A stretch of DNA of 64,000 nt, taken from contig NZ_CP132360.1 in NCBI RefSeq assembly GCF_030758955.1, positions 325,467 to 389,466 on the forward strand, in the 5' to 3' direction. Below, one piece after another: positions 18,336 to 28,320 of the stretch. Position 1 is the stretch's first letter. Each line of letters starts with the position of its first letter. The translations under genes and the position numbers were made by a program. The DNA is from Agrococcus beijingensis. GTDB lineage: Bacteria > Actinomycetota > Actinomycetes > Actinomycetales > Microbacteriaceae. Below the pieces are notes generated by a model that saw nothing but the letters and a program-made list of their open reading frames with translations, was not told where the DNA came from and searched no databases.

Positions 18336-18811
18336 GCGGTGCCCGCGCAGAACTCCTGCAGCGCCGAGACCTGCTCGCCGAGCTCGGTCAGGCCGGCGAC
18401 GACGCGCTCGAGCCCCGCGGCGTCGCCGCTGGTCAGCGAGCCCTGCGCGTCGGCCACGACGGCGTCCCATCCCGACTGGATCTCGGCGATGCGCTCGAGC
18501 AGCTCCGGGTCGGTGACGCGCACCTGCAGATCGCCGACGCGGTTCGAGATGCTCCCGACGAGCGCGAGGGCGCCGAACGGGTCGGAGCCGACCATCTCGA
18601 CGACGCGACCGACGTCGGTCGCGATGCCCTGCACATCCGCCACCACCTGCGCGCACTGCTGCGCCTGCGTCTGCTCGCCCGCGGGCTCGCTGGTCGAGGG
18701 GTCAGGGACGGGCGTCGGCGACGGCGTGGGCAGCAGCCCGCACCCGGTGAGCAGGAGCCCGGTCGCGACGATCAGGCCTGCTGCGGCATGGCGGATGCGG
18801 GTGTCGGTCAT
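18332..18811 (-). CDS. Predicted lipoprotein
   Basis: This is a 159-residue protein with a lipoprotein signal: a hydrophobic stretch, then LLTGC with the acylated cysteine near residue 24. A Pro/Ser/Thr linker and an alpha-helical, probably coiled-coil domain with two further cysteines (C53, C155) follow. It would be anchored outside the membrane; the role is unknown. A TACCCT -10 box ends seven bases before the ATG, suggesting leaderless expression. It is coupled by ATGA to the class IV aminotransferase. Confidence 0.8.
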   Translation of the reverse strand: MTDTRIRHAAAGLIVATGLLLTGCGLLPTPSPTPVPDPSTSEPAGEQTQAQQCAQVVADVQGIATDVGRVVEMVGSDPFGALALVGSISNRVGDLQVRVTDPELLERIAEIQSGWDAVVADAQGSLTSGDAAGLERVVAGLTELGEQVSALQEFCAGTA

Positions 18812-18975
18812 GCGATCGAGGGTAGTGCCGGGGTCTGTGGGCCGGGCCTGACCCGGGCCCGCGGGCGGGCACAGCGGATGGGTCGGCAGTGGGGGTCCGG
18901 CGGTGGGGGATAGCCCCCGGAAGCCGTCGGGATCTCCACCGGGCGCGGGCTCCCGGCGCGGCCTAGCGTGGAGCC

Positions 18976-20199
18976 ATGCAACGCACCCGCTCCATCCTCG
19001 CGACGATCGCGCACCTGGTCGTGCTCGGCTCCGTCGGCATCCCCGTGCTCGTGAGCATCGTGGTCGTCGCCGCGACCGGCATCGCCCTGCTGGTCGTGAT
19101 CGTGGGCGTGCTGCTGCTGCTGCTGGCCATGCTGATGATGCTCGCCGTCTCGTGGTTCGAGCGGGAGCGGGTCGCCGGCCTCTACGGCGCGCCGGTGCCG
19201 CCCGCCGTGCTGCGGACCTCGCACCGCACCGACTGGCTGCGGCCTCTGCACCGGGTGCTGCGCATCACCACCGACGGCGCCAACTGGCGCGCGCTGCTCA
19301 GCTTCTTCATCGCCAGCCTGCTGGGCGCCATCACGCTCACGCTCCTCTCGCTCGCAGGCCTCGGCGTGCCGCTCGCGTTCGCGGGCCTCGGCGACGCCGA
19401 GGTGGTGCGCGTGCCGCTCACCTCGATCCCCGTGCCGGTCGAGTGGGCGCCGCTGCTCGGCATCCTCTCGGTGGTCGCCGGCATCGCCGGCACCATCGGC
19501 CTGGCGCTCGCGCACCGCAACGTCACGCTCGGCCTCCTCGTGCCCGACGAGCGCGAGCAGCTCGAGGCGCGGGCCCGCGACGAGCGCGAGCGCCGCCAGG
19601 GCGCGGTGCAGGCCGCCGACTACGACCGCACCCGCATCGAGCGCGACCTCCACGACGGCGTGCAGCCGCGGCTGGTCTCGATCGCGATGCAGCTGGGCAT
19701 GGCCCGCGACCGCATCGAGCAGGATCCGGAGGGCGCGCGCCGGCTCATCGACGAAGCCCACGCGTCGTCGAAGACGGCCGTCACCGAGCTTCGTCAGGTG
19801 GCGCGCGGCATCCACGTCGCCGTGCTCGACGACCGCGGCCTCGACGCCGCCGTGTCGGCCATCGCCGCCCGCAGCGTCATCCCGGTCGAGATCGACGCCA
19901 GGATCGAGCAGCGGTGCTCCCGCGAGACCGAGACCGCCGTCTACTTCGCCATCGCCGAGGCGATCACCAACGCGCAGAAGCACGGCCGCGCGAGCCGCAT
20001 CCGGGTCGCGATCCGCACCCGCGAGCACTCGCTGTGGGCCCGCATCGAGGACGACGGCATCGGCGGCGCCGAGCGCCTGCCCGGCGGCGGCATCGACGGC
20101 CTCGCCAACCGCATCGCCGGCGTCGGCGGCACCCTCACCCTCACCAGCCCCGCCGGGGGCCCGACCGCGATCGAGGTGGACGTCCCGTGCGCATCCTGA
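18976..20199 (+). CDS. Two-component sensor histidine kinase (HisKA_3 / NarL-LiaS type)
   Basis: This is a 407-residue membrane kinase. Four hydrophobic helices in two pairs (about 10-60 and 110-185) form the Sensor-type input region. The dimerisation/phospho-acceptor motif ERDLHDGVQPRLVSIAM carries the histidine, and an HATPase domain (AIAEAITNAQKHGRA; EDDGIGG; GLANRIAGVGG) ends the chain. A TAGCGT box (18964-18969) ends six bases before the ATG. The response regulator overlaps its 3' end by 13 bases. Confidence 0.92.
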   Translation: MQRTRSILATIAHLVVLGSVGIPVLVSIVVVAATGIALLVVIVGVLLLLLAMLMMLAVSWFERERVAGLYGAPVPPAVLRTSHRTDWLRPLHRVLRITTDGANWRALLSFFIASLLGAITLTLLSLAGLGVPLAFAGLGDAEVVRVPLTSIPVPVEWAPLLGILSVVAGIAGTIGLALAHRNVTLGLLVPDEREQLEARARDERERRQGAVQAADYDRTRIERDLHDGVQPRLVSIAMQLGMARDRIEQDPEGARRLIDEAHASSKTAVTELRQVARGIHVAVLDDRGLDAAVSAIAARSVIPVEIDARIEQRCSRETETAVYFAIAEAITNAQKHGRASRIRVAIRTREHSLWARIEDDGIGGAERLPGGGIDGLANRIAGVGGTLTLTSPAGGPTAIEVDVPCAS

Positions 20200-20867
20200 T
20201 CTGCGAGGACAGCGTCCTCCTCCGCGAAGGCATCGCCCGCCTCCTCACCGACGCCGGCCACGACGTCGTCGCCCAGCTGCCCGACGCCACGGCGATCGAG
20301 GCCGCGGTGCGCGACACCGACCCGGATCTCGCCATCCTCGACGTGCGGATGCCCCCCACTCGCACCAACGAGGGCATCCTCGCCGCCATCGGCATCCGCT
20401 CGCGCGGCGACCGGCCGCGCGTGCTCGTGCTCTCGCAGTACGTCGAGGAGCGCTACGCCGCCGACCTGATCGCCAGCAGCCCGGCCGGCTTCGGCTACCT
20501 GCTGAAGGACCGCGTCGCCGACGTCGCCGACTTCCTGCAGGCCGTCGAGCAGGTGGCCGGCGGGGGCACCGTGCTCGACCCCGAGGTGGTCAGCCAGCTG
20601 CTCGCCCGGCGTCGCCGCGACGCCCGCATGGAGCGGCTCACGCCGCGCGAGCGCCAGGTGCTGGCGCTCATGGCCGAGGGCGGCGCGAACCAGACCATCG
20701 CCGACCGCCTCTACATCTCTGCGGGCAGTGTCGAGAAGCACATCTCTGCGGTCTTCCAGAAGCTCGAGCTCGAGCCCGAGGACGGCAACCGCCGCGTGCT
20801 CGCGGTGCTCGCCCACCTCGACGCACCCCTCACCGACCAGAACGACGTGCCCGGAGGCATCCGATGA
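20187..20867 (+). CDS. NarL/LuxR-family response regulator
   Basis: This is a 226-residue transcription factor and the partner of the upstream kinase. The receiver domain begins RILICEDSVLLREG, with phospho-acceptor Asp in LAILDVRMP and the lysine in YLLKDRV. The C-terminal LuxR helix-turn-helix (LTPRERQVLALMAEGGANQTIADRLYI) is clear. I start at GTG 20187, which makes the conserved first beta strand complete. It overlaps the kinase by 13 bases and the next gene by ATGA. Confidence 0.92.
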   Translation: MRILICEDSVLLREGIARLLTDAGHDVVAQLPDATAIEAAVRDTDPDLAILDVRMPPTRTNEGILAAIGIRSRGDRPRVLVLSQYVEERYAADLIASSPAGFGYLLKDRVADVADFLQAVEQVAGGGTVLDPEVVSQLLARRRRDARMERLTPRERQVLALMAEGGANQTIADRLYISAGSVEKHISAVFQKLELEPEDGNRRVLAVLAHLDAPLTDQNDVPGGIR

Positions 20868-21712
20868 CCACCATCAACCCCACGCCGAGCGCTCCCGCCT
20901 CGACCCGCCCCGGTCGCTGGATCAGCGTGCTGCTGATCGTGCTCGGCAGCATCGGACTCGTCTTCGGCGTCACCGGCGGCGTGGTGCGCGGCTTCGCCTC
21001 GCACGGCGCGACCGACCAGTCGTGGACGGCCGACGCCGAGGGCGTGCGCGAGCTGCGCATCGAGAGCTCGGCGAGCCGCTTCGAGCTGCTCTTCGCCGAC
21101 GTCGACGAGGCGACGCTCGTCGCGGAGTCCGACGGCGGCCCGGTGCAGCGGTGGAACCTCGAGCGTCGCGGCGACACTCTGGTCGTCGGCACCGACTGGC
21201 GCTGGGACTGGGTGGGCTTCGGGCGGCTCTTCGACGACGGCATCGGCGACGAGCGCGCCACCCTCACGGTGCCCGAGGAGCTGCAGGCCGGCGGCCTCGA
21301 CCTCGACGCCGACATCTCGGCGGGCAGCTTCACCGCCGACGCCGACCTGGCGCTCGCGCGGATCGACCTGAGCGCCGGCGAGTTCGACCTCGCGGGCTCG
21401 GCCGAGCAGCTCGAGCTGCACGTCAGCGCCGGCGACGGCCGGGTCGAGATCGACTCGGCGTCGAGCGTCGTGCTCGACGTCAGCGCCGGCCGCATCAGCG
21501 GCGCGCTGACCGGCAAGCAGCCCGACTCGATCGTCGCGAGCGTGAGCGCCGGCGACATCGACATGATGATCCCCGACGGCGAGTACGCCGTCACCGAGGA
21601 CGCCTCGGCGGGCAGCTCCGACGTCGACGTCGTCAGCGACTCGCGCGCCGCGGCCACCATCGACGTCGACGTGAGCGCCGGCAGCGTGACGCTGCGGGGC
21701 GTCTCGCGGTAG
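20864..21712 (+). CDS. DUF4097-type membrane-anchored beta-repeat protein
   Basis: This is a 282-residue protein with one N-terminal transmembrane helix (about 19-42: WISVLLIVLGSIGLVFGV) and an extracytoplasmic beta-repeat domain. The DISAGSFT / DLSAGEFD / HVSAGDG / DVSAGRI / SVSAGDI / DVSAGSV repeats are typical of DUF4097 (putative adhesin) proteins. It is coupled by ATGA to the kinase-regulator pair, resembling LiaFSR-type envelope-stress modules. It may feed back on the kinase; that is inference. Confidence 0.85.
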   Translation: MTTINPTPSAPASTRPGRWISVLLIVLGSIGLVFGVTGGVVRGFASHGATDQSWTADAEGVRELRIESSASRFELLFADVDEATLVAESDGGPVQRWNLERRGDTLVVGTDWRWDWVGFGRLFDDGIGDERATLTVPEELQAGGLDLDADISAGSFTADADLALARIDLSAGEFDLAGSAEQLELHVSAGDGRVEIDSASSVVLDVSAGRISGALTGKQPDSIVASVSAGDIDMMIPDGEYAVTEDASAGSSDVDVVSDSRAAATIDVDVSAGSVTLRGVSR

Positions 21713-21714
21713 CA

Positions 21715-21935
21715 TCGAGGCACACGCATCGATCCGGCCATCACCGGGGAGCGGTCGGGAGAACAGCGGCTCAGCATCGGCAGGTGCGGCGCCACCCAGT
21801 AGATCCGAACGGGGCAGGCCCGTCACAGCCGCAGGCCTGAGGCTCAGGCACGAAGCGGCAGATCTGCGATCTGCAAGCGGGGTGGTACCGCGCGAGAGCG
21901 TCCCCGCATCCGTCAGACCCGAGGATGCAGGAGAC
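21715..21935 (+). promoter_or_regulatory. T-box riboswitch controlling ileS (actinobacterial translational type)
   Basis: The leader has a short specifier hairpin CCGGCC-ATC-ACCGG with isoleucine codon ATC at 21740-21742. A stem II block (CAGTAGATCCGAACGGG ... GGCCCGTCACAGCC) follows, then the T-box GGGGTGGTACCGCG (21880-21892) and a distal CGTCCCCGC that can pair with the antisequestrator/sequestrator region close to the ribosome-binding site. No T-run terminator is present. This matches ileS T-boxes of Actinobacteria that sense uncharged tRNA-Ile and release the ribosome-binding site. Confidence 0.93.
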
Positions 21936-21940
21936 CCAGC

Positions 21941-24900
21941 GTGACCGATCAGACCCAGCCCCGTGGCCGCTACCCGCTCTCCGGTGACGCGAGCGTCGTC
22001 GCCAGCCCCGACCTGCCGGCGATCGAGACCGGCATCCTCGCCTTCTGGAAGGGCGACGACACCTTCAGGGCGTCGCTCGAGCAGCGCCAGGGCTGCGAGG
22101 AGTGGGTCTTCTACGACGGCCCGCCGTTCGCGAACGGCCTGCCGCACTACGGCCACCTGCTCACCGGGTACGCGAAGGACGTCTTCCCGCGCTTCCACAC
22201 GATGCGCGGCAAGCAGGTGCCGCGCGTGTTCGGCTGGGACACCCACGGCCTGCCGGCGGAGCTCGAGGCGATGAAGCAGCTGGGCATCACCGAGAAGGCC
22301 GAGATCGAGGCGATGGGCGTCGACGTCTTCAACGCGAAGGCGCGCGAGTCGGTGCTGCAGTACGTCGACGAGTGGCAGGCCTACGTCACCCGCCAGGCGC
22401 GCTGGGTCGACTTCGAGGGCGGCTACAAGACGCTCGACCTCACCTACATGGAGAGCGTCATCTGGGCGTTCAAGACGCTCCACGACAAGGGCCTCGCCTA
22501 CGAGGGCTACCGGGTGCTGCCGTACTGCTGGCGCGACGAGACGCCGCTGTCGAACCACGAGCTGCGCATGGACGACGACGTCTACCAGGACCGCCAGGAC
22601 ACCACGCTCACCGTCACCTTCCCGCTCTCGGGCGAGCGGGCGGATGCGTTGGGACTGACGGGCGTGAAGGCCCTGGCATGGACGACGACACCGTGGACGC
22701 TGCCCACGAACCTCGCGCTCGCGGTCGGCCCGGGCGTGCAGTACGCCGTCGTGCCCGCCGGCCCCGAGGGCACCAGCGCCGGCCACCCAGGCGCCGGCGA
22801 GGGCGACTTCCTGCTCGCCGCCGACACGGTCGCCGGCTACTTCAAGGACCTCGGCTACGGCTCCGCCGAGGACGCCGTGGCCGCGGCGACGCGCACGCTG
22901 CCGGGCAGCGAGCTCGCGGGCATCACCTACGAGCCCCTCTTCGATTTCTTCGCCGACGCATCCGTCTGGGGCACCGAGCACGCGTTCCAGATCCTCGTCG
23001 ACGACTACGTCGCCACCGGCGAGGGCACCGGCATCGTGCACCAGGCGCCGGCCTACGGCGAGGACGACCAGCGCGTCGCCACCGCCGCCGGCATCCCCAC
23101 CATCCTCTCGGTCGACGACGGCGGCCGGTTCCTCGACGTCGTCGCGCCGGTCGCCGGCCAGCAGGTCTTCGACGCGAACAAGCCGCTGTCGAAGCTGCTG
23201 AAGGACGCCGGCCGGGTGCTGCGCCAGGCCTCGTACGTGCACTCCTACCCGCACTGCTGGCGCTGCCGCAACCCGCTCATCTACAAGGCGGTCTCGAGCT
23301 GGTTCGTGAAGGTCACCGACTTCAAGGACGACCTGCTCGCCGCCAACGAGCAGATCAACTGGGTGCCCGAGAACGTCAAGCACGGGCAGTTCGGCAAGTG
23401 GCTCGAGGGCGCCCGAGACTGGTCGATCAGCCGCAACCGCTACTGGGGCAGCCCGATCCCGGTGTGGAAGAGCGACGACCCCAACCACCCGCGCGTCGAC
23501 GTGTACGGCTCGCTCGACGAGCTCGAGCGCGACTTCGGCGTGCGCCCGACCGACCTGCACCGGCCGGCGATCGACGAGCTCACCCGCCCGAACCCCGACG
23601 ACCCGACCGGCAGGAGCACCATGCGCCGCATCGAGGACGTGCTCGACGTCTGGTTCGACTCGGGCTCGATGCCGTTCGCGCAGTTCCACTACCCGTTCGA
23701 GAACGAGGCCTGGTTCGAGGCGCACAGCCCCGCCGACTACATCGTCGAGTACATCGGGCAGGCGCGCGGCTGGTTCTACGTCATGCACGTGCTGTCGGTG
23801 GGCCTGTTCGGGCGGCCGGCGTTCGAGAACGTCATCAGCCACGGCATCATCCTCGGCGACGACGGCTTCAAGGCGTCGAAGTCGCGGCGCAACTACCCCG
23901 ACGTGAACGAGTCGTTCGACACGTACGGGTCGGATGCGGTGCGCTGGAACCTGATGCAGGGCTCGATCCTGCGGGGCGGCAACTTCGTCGTCTCGGAGGA
24001 GGGCATCCGCGAGGCGCTGCGGCAGTTCCACCTGCCGCTGTGGTCGACCTGGTACTTCTTCTCCACCTACGCGAACCGCGCCGCCGACGGCGCGCCGTAC
24101 CTCGCGAAGCGCAGCACCGCATCCGCCGACGTGCTCGACCGCTACATCCTCGCCAAGCTGCGGCAGACGGTCGAGGCGGCGACGGCGAGCCTCGAGCGGC
24201 TCGACGCGACCGGCGCGACGCTCGCGGTGCGCGAGTTCCTCGACGTGCTCACCAACTGGTACGTGCGGCGCTCGCGCGACCGCTTCTGGCAGGGCGTCGC
24301 CGCCGACGGCCCGGCTGGGACGAGCGCGGGCGCCGAGGCGTTCGACACCCTCTGGACGGTGCTCGAGACCCTCACCCGCATCGCCGCGCCGCTGTCGCCG
24401 CTCGTCACCGAGGAGGTCTGGCGGGGACTGACCGGCGGCCGCTCGGTGCACCTGACGGACTGGCCGGATGCGTCGGCGCTGCCGGCCGACGACGCCCTCG
24501 TCGCGCAGATGGATGCGGTGCGCGCGGTCGCGAGCGTCGGCAACGCCCTGCGCAAGCAGGCGCGGAAGCGCGTCAGGCTGCCGCTGCCGACCCTCACGGT
24601 CGTCGGCGACGTCGATGTGGCGGCATTCCGGGCCGTGCTGCAGGACGAGCTGAACGTGCGCGAGGTCGTGCTCGAGCCCGCCGGCCCCGACGCGCTCGAG
24701 CGCTACGGCATCTCGCGGCGGCTGCAGGTCAACGCCCGCGCGGCCGGCCCGCGCCTCGGCAAGGACGTGCAGCGGGCGATCCAGGCGGCGCGCGCCGGCG
24801 ACTGGAGCGTCGACGGCGAGGCGGTCGTGGCGGGCGGCATCGCGCTCGAGGAGGGCGAGTACGAGCTGGCGCTCGAGGTCGCCGACGAGACGGCTGCGGT

Positions 24901-25303
24901 CGGGTTCCTGCCCGGCGGCGGCTTCGTCGTGCTCGACACCGCCACCACGCCGGAGCTCGAGGCCGAGGGCCTGGCCCGCGACGTCGTGCGCGCCGTGCAG
25001 TCGGCGCGCAAGGATGCCGGCCTCGACGTGAGCGACCGCATCCGCCTCGTGCTCGGCTCCGACGCCCACGGCGTCGCCGCGCTCGAGGCCAACCGCGAGC
25101 TGGTGATGGGCGAGACGCTCGCCGTCGAGCTCGACCTCGAGCGCGTCGACGACACCATGGGCGAGCTGGCCGACGGCCGCACCGCGCACCGCGTGGGCGA
25201 CGGGTCGCCGCTCGCCATCACGATCGAGCGGGCCGAGGGCGCCGCGGCCTCCTCCGCCGGCACGCACGCCACCGCCTACACCGCCGAGGGGGCGCAGGCA
25301 TGA
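21941..25303 (+). CDS. ileS: Isoleucyl-tRNA synthetase
   Basis: This 1120-residue class I synthetase charges tRNA-Ile. The HIGH motif is HYGH in [14 protein letters not shown], the editing domain follows, and a zinc-ribbon-like [14 protein letters not shown] places it with the eukaryote-like (type 2) bacterial IleS group. The KMSKS loop reads KASKS (residues 644-648), with methionine replaced by alanine. The GTG start follows GCAGGAGAC and a T-box leader. The stop overlaps folC by ATGA, so folC and DUF4233 may share T-box control. Confidence 0.95.
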   Translation: MTDQTQPRGRYPLSGDASVVASPDLPAIETGILAFWKGDDTFRASLEQRQGCEEWVFYDGPPFANGLPHYGHLLTGYAKDVFPRFHTMRGKQVPRVFGWDTHGLPAELEAMKQLGITEKAEIEAMGVDVFNAKARESVLQYVDEWQAYVTRQARWVDFEGGYKTLDLTYMESVIWAFKTLHDKGLAYEGYRVLPYCWRDETPLSNHELRMDDDVYQDRQDTTLTVTFPLSGERADALGLTGVKALAWTTTPWTLPTNLALAVGPGVQYAVVPAGPEGTSAGHPGAGEGDFLLAADTVAGYFKDLGYGSAEDAVAAATRTLPGSELAGITYEPLFDFFADASVWGTEHAFQILVDDYVATGEGTGIVHQAPAYGEDDQRVATAAGIPTILSVDDGGRFLDVVAPVAGQQVFDANKPLSKLLKDAGRVLRQASYVHSYPHCWRCRNPLIYKAVSSWFVKVTDFKDDLLAANEQINWVPENVKHGQFGKWLEGARDWSISRNRYWGSPIPVWKSDDPNHPRVDVYGSLDELERDFGVRPTDLHRPAIDELTRPNPDDPTGRSTMRRIEDVLDVWFDSGSMPFAQFHYPFENEAWFEAHSPADYIVEYIGQARGWFYVMHVLSVGLFGRPAFENVISHGIILGDDGFKASKSRRNYPDVNESFDTYGSDAVRWNLMQGSILRGGNFVVSEEGIREALRQFHLPLWSTWYFFSTYANRAADGAPYLAKRSTASADVLDRYILAKLRQTVEAATASLERLDATGATLAVREFLDVLTNWYVRRSRDRFWQGVAADGPAGTSAGAEAFDTLWTVLETLTRIAAPLSPLVTEEVWRGLTGGRSVHLTDWPDASALPADDALVAQMDAVRAVASVGNALRKQARKRVRLPLPTLTVVGDVDVAAFRAVLQDELNVREVVLEPAGPDALERYGISRRLQVNARAAGPRLGKDVQRAIQAARAGDWSVDGEAVVAGGIALEEGEYELALEVADETAAVGFLPGGGFVVLDTATTPELEAEGLARDVVRAVQSARKDAGLDVSDRIRLVLGSDAHGVAALEANRELVMGETLAVELDLERVDDTMGELADGRTAHRVGDGSPLAITIERAEGAAASSAGTHATAYTAEGAQA

Positions 25304-26757
25304 CCGGCGAGACCGAGGGCCGCGAGCCCGACATCGACGACCGGATCCTCGAGGCGCTCGAGCACCGCGAGGCGGCCGAAGCGGCCTATCAGGCGCTGCT
25401 GGCCCGGGCGGGGGAGCAGGCGATCGAGCCGCGCATCGAGGCGACCCGTCGCGCCGTCGAGCTGCTCGGCGACCCGCAGCGCGCGTACCGCGTGATCCAC
25501 ATCACCGGCACCAACGGCAAGGGCTCGACGGCCCGCATCGCCGACGCGCTGCTGCGCGCGCACGGGCTGCGCACCGGCGTGCTGACGAGCCCGCACCTCG
25601 AGCGCGTCAACGAGCGCATCATGCTCGACGGCGAGCCGATCAGCGACGAGGCGTTCGCGCGCGGCTACGACGACGTCGTGCCGTTCCTCGAGATGGTCGA
25701 CGCCGAGCTCGAGGCCGCGGGCGAGCGGACGCTGACGTTCTTCGAGGCGTTCACCGTGCTCGCGCTGGCCGTGATGGCCGACACCCCGGTCGACGTGGCC
25801 GTGCTCGAGGTCGGCATGGGCGGCACCTGGGACTCCACGAACGTCGCCGACGGCGACGTCGCGGTGCTCACGCCCATCGCGCTCGACCACACCAGCCGGC
25901 TCGGCACGACCGTCGAGGCGATCGCGCGCGAGAAGGCCGGCATCATCAAGCCCGACGCGATCGTGGTCTCTGCCGCGCAGGAGCCCGAGGCGCTCGCCGT
26001 CATCGAGGCCCGCGCCGACGAGGTCGGCGCCCGGCTGCTCGTCGAGGGGCGCGACTTCGCGCTCTCGGCCCAGTCGGTGGCGGTCGGCGGCCAGCTGATC
26101 ACCGTGCGCGGCCTCGCCGCCGAGTACCTCGACCAGCTCGTGCCGCTGCTGGGCGCGCACCAGGGCGCCAACGCCGCGCTCGCGCTCGTCGCGGTCGAGG
26201 CGTTCCTCGGCGGCGGCACCCAGCCGATGACCGCCGAGGTGCTGGCCGACGGCTTCGCCGCCGCGACCTCGCCCGGCCGCCTCGACGTCGTGGGCGCGCA
26301 GCCGCTCGTCATCCTCGACGCCGCGCACAACCCGCACGGCGCCGAGGCGCTGCGGGCGGCGCTGGGGGAGTACTTCGGCCTCGAGCGCGTCACGCTCGTG
26401 CTCGGGGTGCTCGCCGGCAAGGACGCCTCGGGCGTGCTGCGCGCGCTCGAGCCGGTCATCGACGAGGTCATCGTCACCCAGTCGACCTCCGAGCGCGCGA
26501 TGGACGCCGACGCGCTCGCCGCGCAGGCGGTGGAGGTGCTCGGCGCCGACCGCGTGCTCGTCGAGCCCGACCTCGGCACGGCCGTCGAGACCGCGCGGGA
26601 GTCGGCGACCGACCGTGGCGGCGCCGTCGTCGTGACCGGCTCGATCACCCTGCTCGGCGACGTGCTCGGCCACGCTCGCGAGGCCGGCTGGCTCACGCGG
26701 CCCGACGCGCGCCGCCAGGCCGCCACGGTCGAGATCACCGACGAGGAGCAGCGATGA
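25300..26757 (+). CDS. folC: Folylpolyglutamate synthase / dihydrofolate synthase
   Basis: This is a 485-residue Mur-ligase-family enzyme that adds glutamate to folates. The P-loop [13 protein letters not shown] lies near residue 68, with [12 protein letters not shown], a metal/ATP region ([28 protein letters not shown]) and the C-terminal [13 protein letters not shown]. The ATG overlaps the ileS stop and the TGA overlaps the next gene's ATG, so the three are translationally coupled. Confidence 0.94.
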   Translation: MTGETEGREPDIDDRILEALEHREAAEAAYQALLARAGEQAIEPRIEATRRAVELLGDPQRAYRVIHITGTNGKGSTARIADALLRAHGLRTGVLTSPHLERVNERIMLDGEPISDEAFARGYDDVVPFLEMVDAELEAAGERTLTFFEAFTVLALAVMADTPVDVAVLEVGMGGTWDSTNVADGDVAVLTPIALDHTSRLGTTVEAIAREKAGIIKPDAIVVSAAQEPEALAVIEARADEVGARLLVEGRDFALSAQSVAVGGQLITVRGLAAEYLDQLVPLLGAHQGANAALALVAVEAFLGGGTQPMTAEVLADGFAAATSPGRLDVVGAQPLVILDAAHNPHGAEALRAALGEYFGLERVTLVLGVLAGKDASGVLRALEPVIDEVIVTQSTSERAMDADALAAQAVEVLGADRVLVEPDLGTAVETARESATDRGGAVVVTGSITLLGDVLGHAREAGWLTRPDARRQAATVEITDEEQR

Positions 26758-27140
26758 GCACCCGTGCGCCGCGCCAGCGGCCCGCCCGCGGCGCGATGGA
26801 GTCGCTGCTGCGCATCACCCACACGCTGCAGTTCGCCGCGATCCTGTTCGGCGCGCTCGCCACCTGGGGCGTCACGCGCGACTGGCCCGCGCCGGTCGCG
26901 TTCCTCGGCGTGGGCGTGCTGCTGCTGGCGACCATGCCGGTGCTCAGCCGCCCGTGGGGGTGGCTCGTGAGCCTGCTGCTGCAGGTCGCGATCGGCGCGC
27001 TGACGGTGTTCGAGCCCGTCTGGGGCGTCGTCGCGGCGGTGCTCATCGGCCTGTGGATCTTCTGCTTCGTGAAGGCGCGCGGCATCGAGCAGCAGCGCCG
27101 CGCAGCCGGCCTCGATCCGCGCGGTGCGCCGGGCAGCTGA
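26754..27140 (+). CDS. DUF4233 membrane protein
   Basis: This is a 128-residue protein with three to four hydrophobic helices (QFAAILFGALATWGV, VAFLGVGVLLLATMPVL, WLVSLLLQVAIGALTVF, VVAAVLIGLWIFCFV) and a basic tail. The family is found behind folC in Actinobacteria; its role is unknown. It overlaps the folC stop by four bases. Confidence 0.88.
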   Translation: MSTRAPRQRPARGAMESLLRITHTLQFAAILFGALATWGVTRDWPAPVAFLGVGVLLLATMPVLSRPWGWLVSLLLQVAIGALTVFEPVWGVVAAVLIGLWIFCFVKARGIEQQRRAAGLDPRGAPGS

Positions 27141-27177
27141 GTCGGCTCGAGGGGCGGCGCTCGGTAGGCTGGCAGCC

Positions 27178-27588
27178 ATGCAGACCACCCTCGTCCTCAT
27201 CAAGCCCGACGGCGTCCAGCGCCAGCTCACCGGCGCCATCCTGGCCCGCATCGAGGCGAAGGGCTATCGTCTCACCGACCTGCGCCTGGTGCAGCCCGAC
27301 CGCGCCCGCCTCGAGGAGCACTACGCCGAGCACCAGGGCAAGCCCTTCTTCGAGCCGCTCGTCGAGTTCATGATGTCGGGCCCCTCGGTGGCGATCCGCC
27401 TCGAGGGCGACCGCGTCATCGAGGGCTTCCGCTCGCTCGCCGGCACCACCGACCCGACGACCGCCGCGCCCGGCACGATCCGCGGCGACCTCGGCCGCGA
27501 CTGGGGCCTCAAGGTGCAGCAGAACCTCGTGCACGGCTCCGACTCCGAGGAGTCGGCAGAGCGCGAGCTCGCGCTCTGGTTCGCCTGA
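27178..27588 (+). CDS. ndk: Nucleoside diphosphate kinase
   Basis: This is a 136-residue cytoplasmic enzyme that exchanges phosphate between nucleoside di- and triphosphates. The phospho-histidine is in NLVHGSDS near the C-terminus; the start MQTTLVLIKPDGVQR is typical. An upstream in-frame start (27124) was rejected because it adds an unlike stretch. A TAGGCT -10 box (27165-27170) ends seven bases before this ATG, indicating a separate leaderless promoter. Confidence 0.96.
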   Translation: MQTTLVLIKPDGVQRQLTGAILARIEAKGYRLTDLRLVQPDRARLEEHYAEHQGKPFFEPLVEFMMSGPSVAIRLEGDRVIEGFRSLAGTTDPTTAAPGTIRGDLGRDWGLKVQQNLVHGSDSEESAERELALWFA

Positions 27589-27613
27589 GCCGACGTGGTC
27601 TGACCGACCCGGA

Positions 27614-27656
27614 CGACGAACGGCGCGGCTCCCGACAGGGGCCGCGCCGTTCGTCG
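27614..27656. terminator. Bidirectional terminator between ndk and VKOR-family gene
   Basis: A 16-base-pair stem CGACGAACGGCGCGGC pairs with its exact complement at 27641-27656. Inside it, CCC-GACA-GGG can extend the stem after one bulged T. It serves the convergent genes. Confidence 0.8.
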
Positions 27657-27663
27657 GCAGACG

Positions 27664-28281
27664 CTAGAACGCGAAGAGGTAGCGGGGGATGCCCGGCAGC
27701 ACGATCATGATCGTCACCACGACGACCACCGCGAGCGCGAGCGACAGGACCCATCCCCATGACGAGAAGCGCGCGGCGGTGCGCCTGAGGCCGGCGGGTG
27801 CGGGGATCGCGCCGGCGCCGAACGCCCAGACCCAGAGCGGGAACGACATCGTGTACATCGCCATCCACACCAGGAAGCACCAGGGGCAGACGAAGCCGAG
27901 CACGAACACCGACTGCTGCGCGAGGAAGAGCACGATCGCCATGCCGCCGAGCACGCCGATCGAGAAGGTCGTCCACACCCAGCGCGGCATCGCGACGCGG
28001 CCGAGCGTGAGCGCGCCCATGATGATCGGCGCGGGGAAGGTCATGAGCCCGAGGAACGGGTTGGGGAAGCCGAACAGCTCGCCCTGCTCCGACTCGATCG
28101 CGCCCGAGCACGAGAGGAAGGGGTTCAGGTCGCAGCTGAGCGCCTCCTCCGGGTTGAGCAGCAGCTCGATGCGCTCGACCGAGAGCGAGAACGAGCCGAG
28201 CAGGCCGAGCAGGCCGGTCACGATGAGCACCACGCCGAGCCAGATGGGCGCGGCGATGTGGGCGGGACGAGTATCAGACAT
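27664..28281 (-). CDS. Vitamin K epoxide reductase family protein
   Basis: This is a 205-residue integral membrane protein with about five helices. The redox site CPWC lies in FVCPWCFLVW, and the loop cysteines in CDLNPFLSCSGAI match the VKOR fold. Bacterial members re-oxidise DsbA-like proteins to make disulfide bonds outside the membrane; no DsbA is visible here. The ATG has AGGAGG upstream. It is divergent from the LysE-type gene. Confidence 0.9.
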   Translation of the reverse strand: MSDTRPAHIAAPIWLGVVLIVTGLLGLLGSFSLSVERIELLLNPEEALSCDLNPFLSCSGAIESEQGELFGFPNPFLGLMTFPAPIIMGALTLGRVAMPRWVWTTFSIGVLGGMAIVLFLAQQSVFVLGFVCPWCFLVWMAMYTMSFPLWVWAFGAGAIPAPAGLRRTAARFSSWGWVLSLALAVVVVVTIMIVLPGIPRYLFAF

Positions 28282-28320
28282 GGTGCCTCCTGACGGTCAT
28301 CATGTCAGCCCGGAGCACGC

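Noticed and set aside
20711-25267. 1518-codon reverse-strand frame opposite the response regulator, DUF4097 and ileS genes
   Set aside because: Shadow frame over well-identified genes and the T-box leader; no recognisable family.
22102-25299. Long forward extension upstream of folC in frame with it
   Set aside because: It lies within ileS in another frame; folC homology begins only at 25300.
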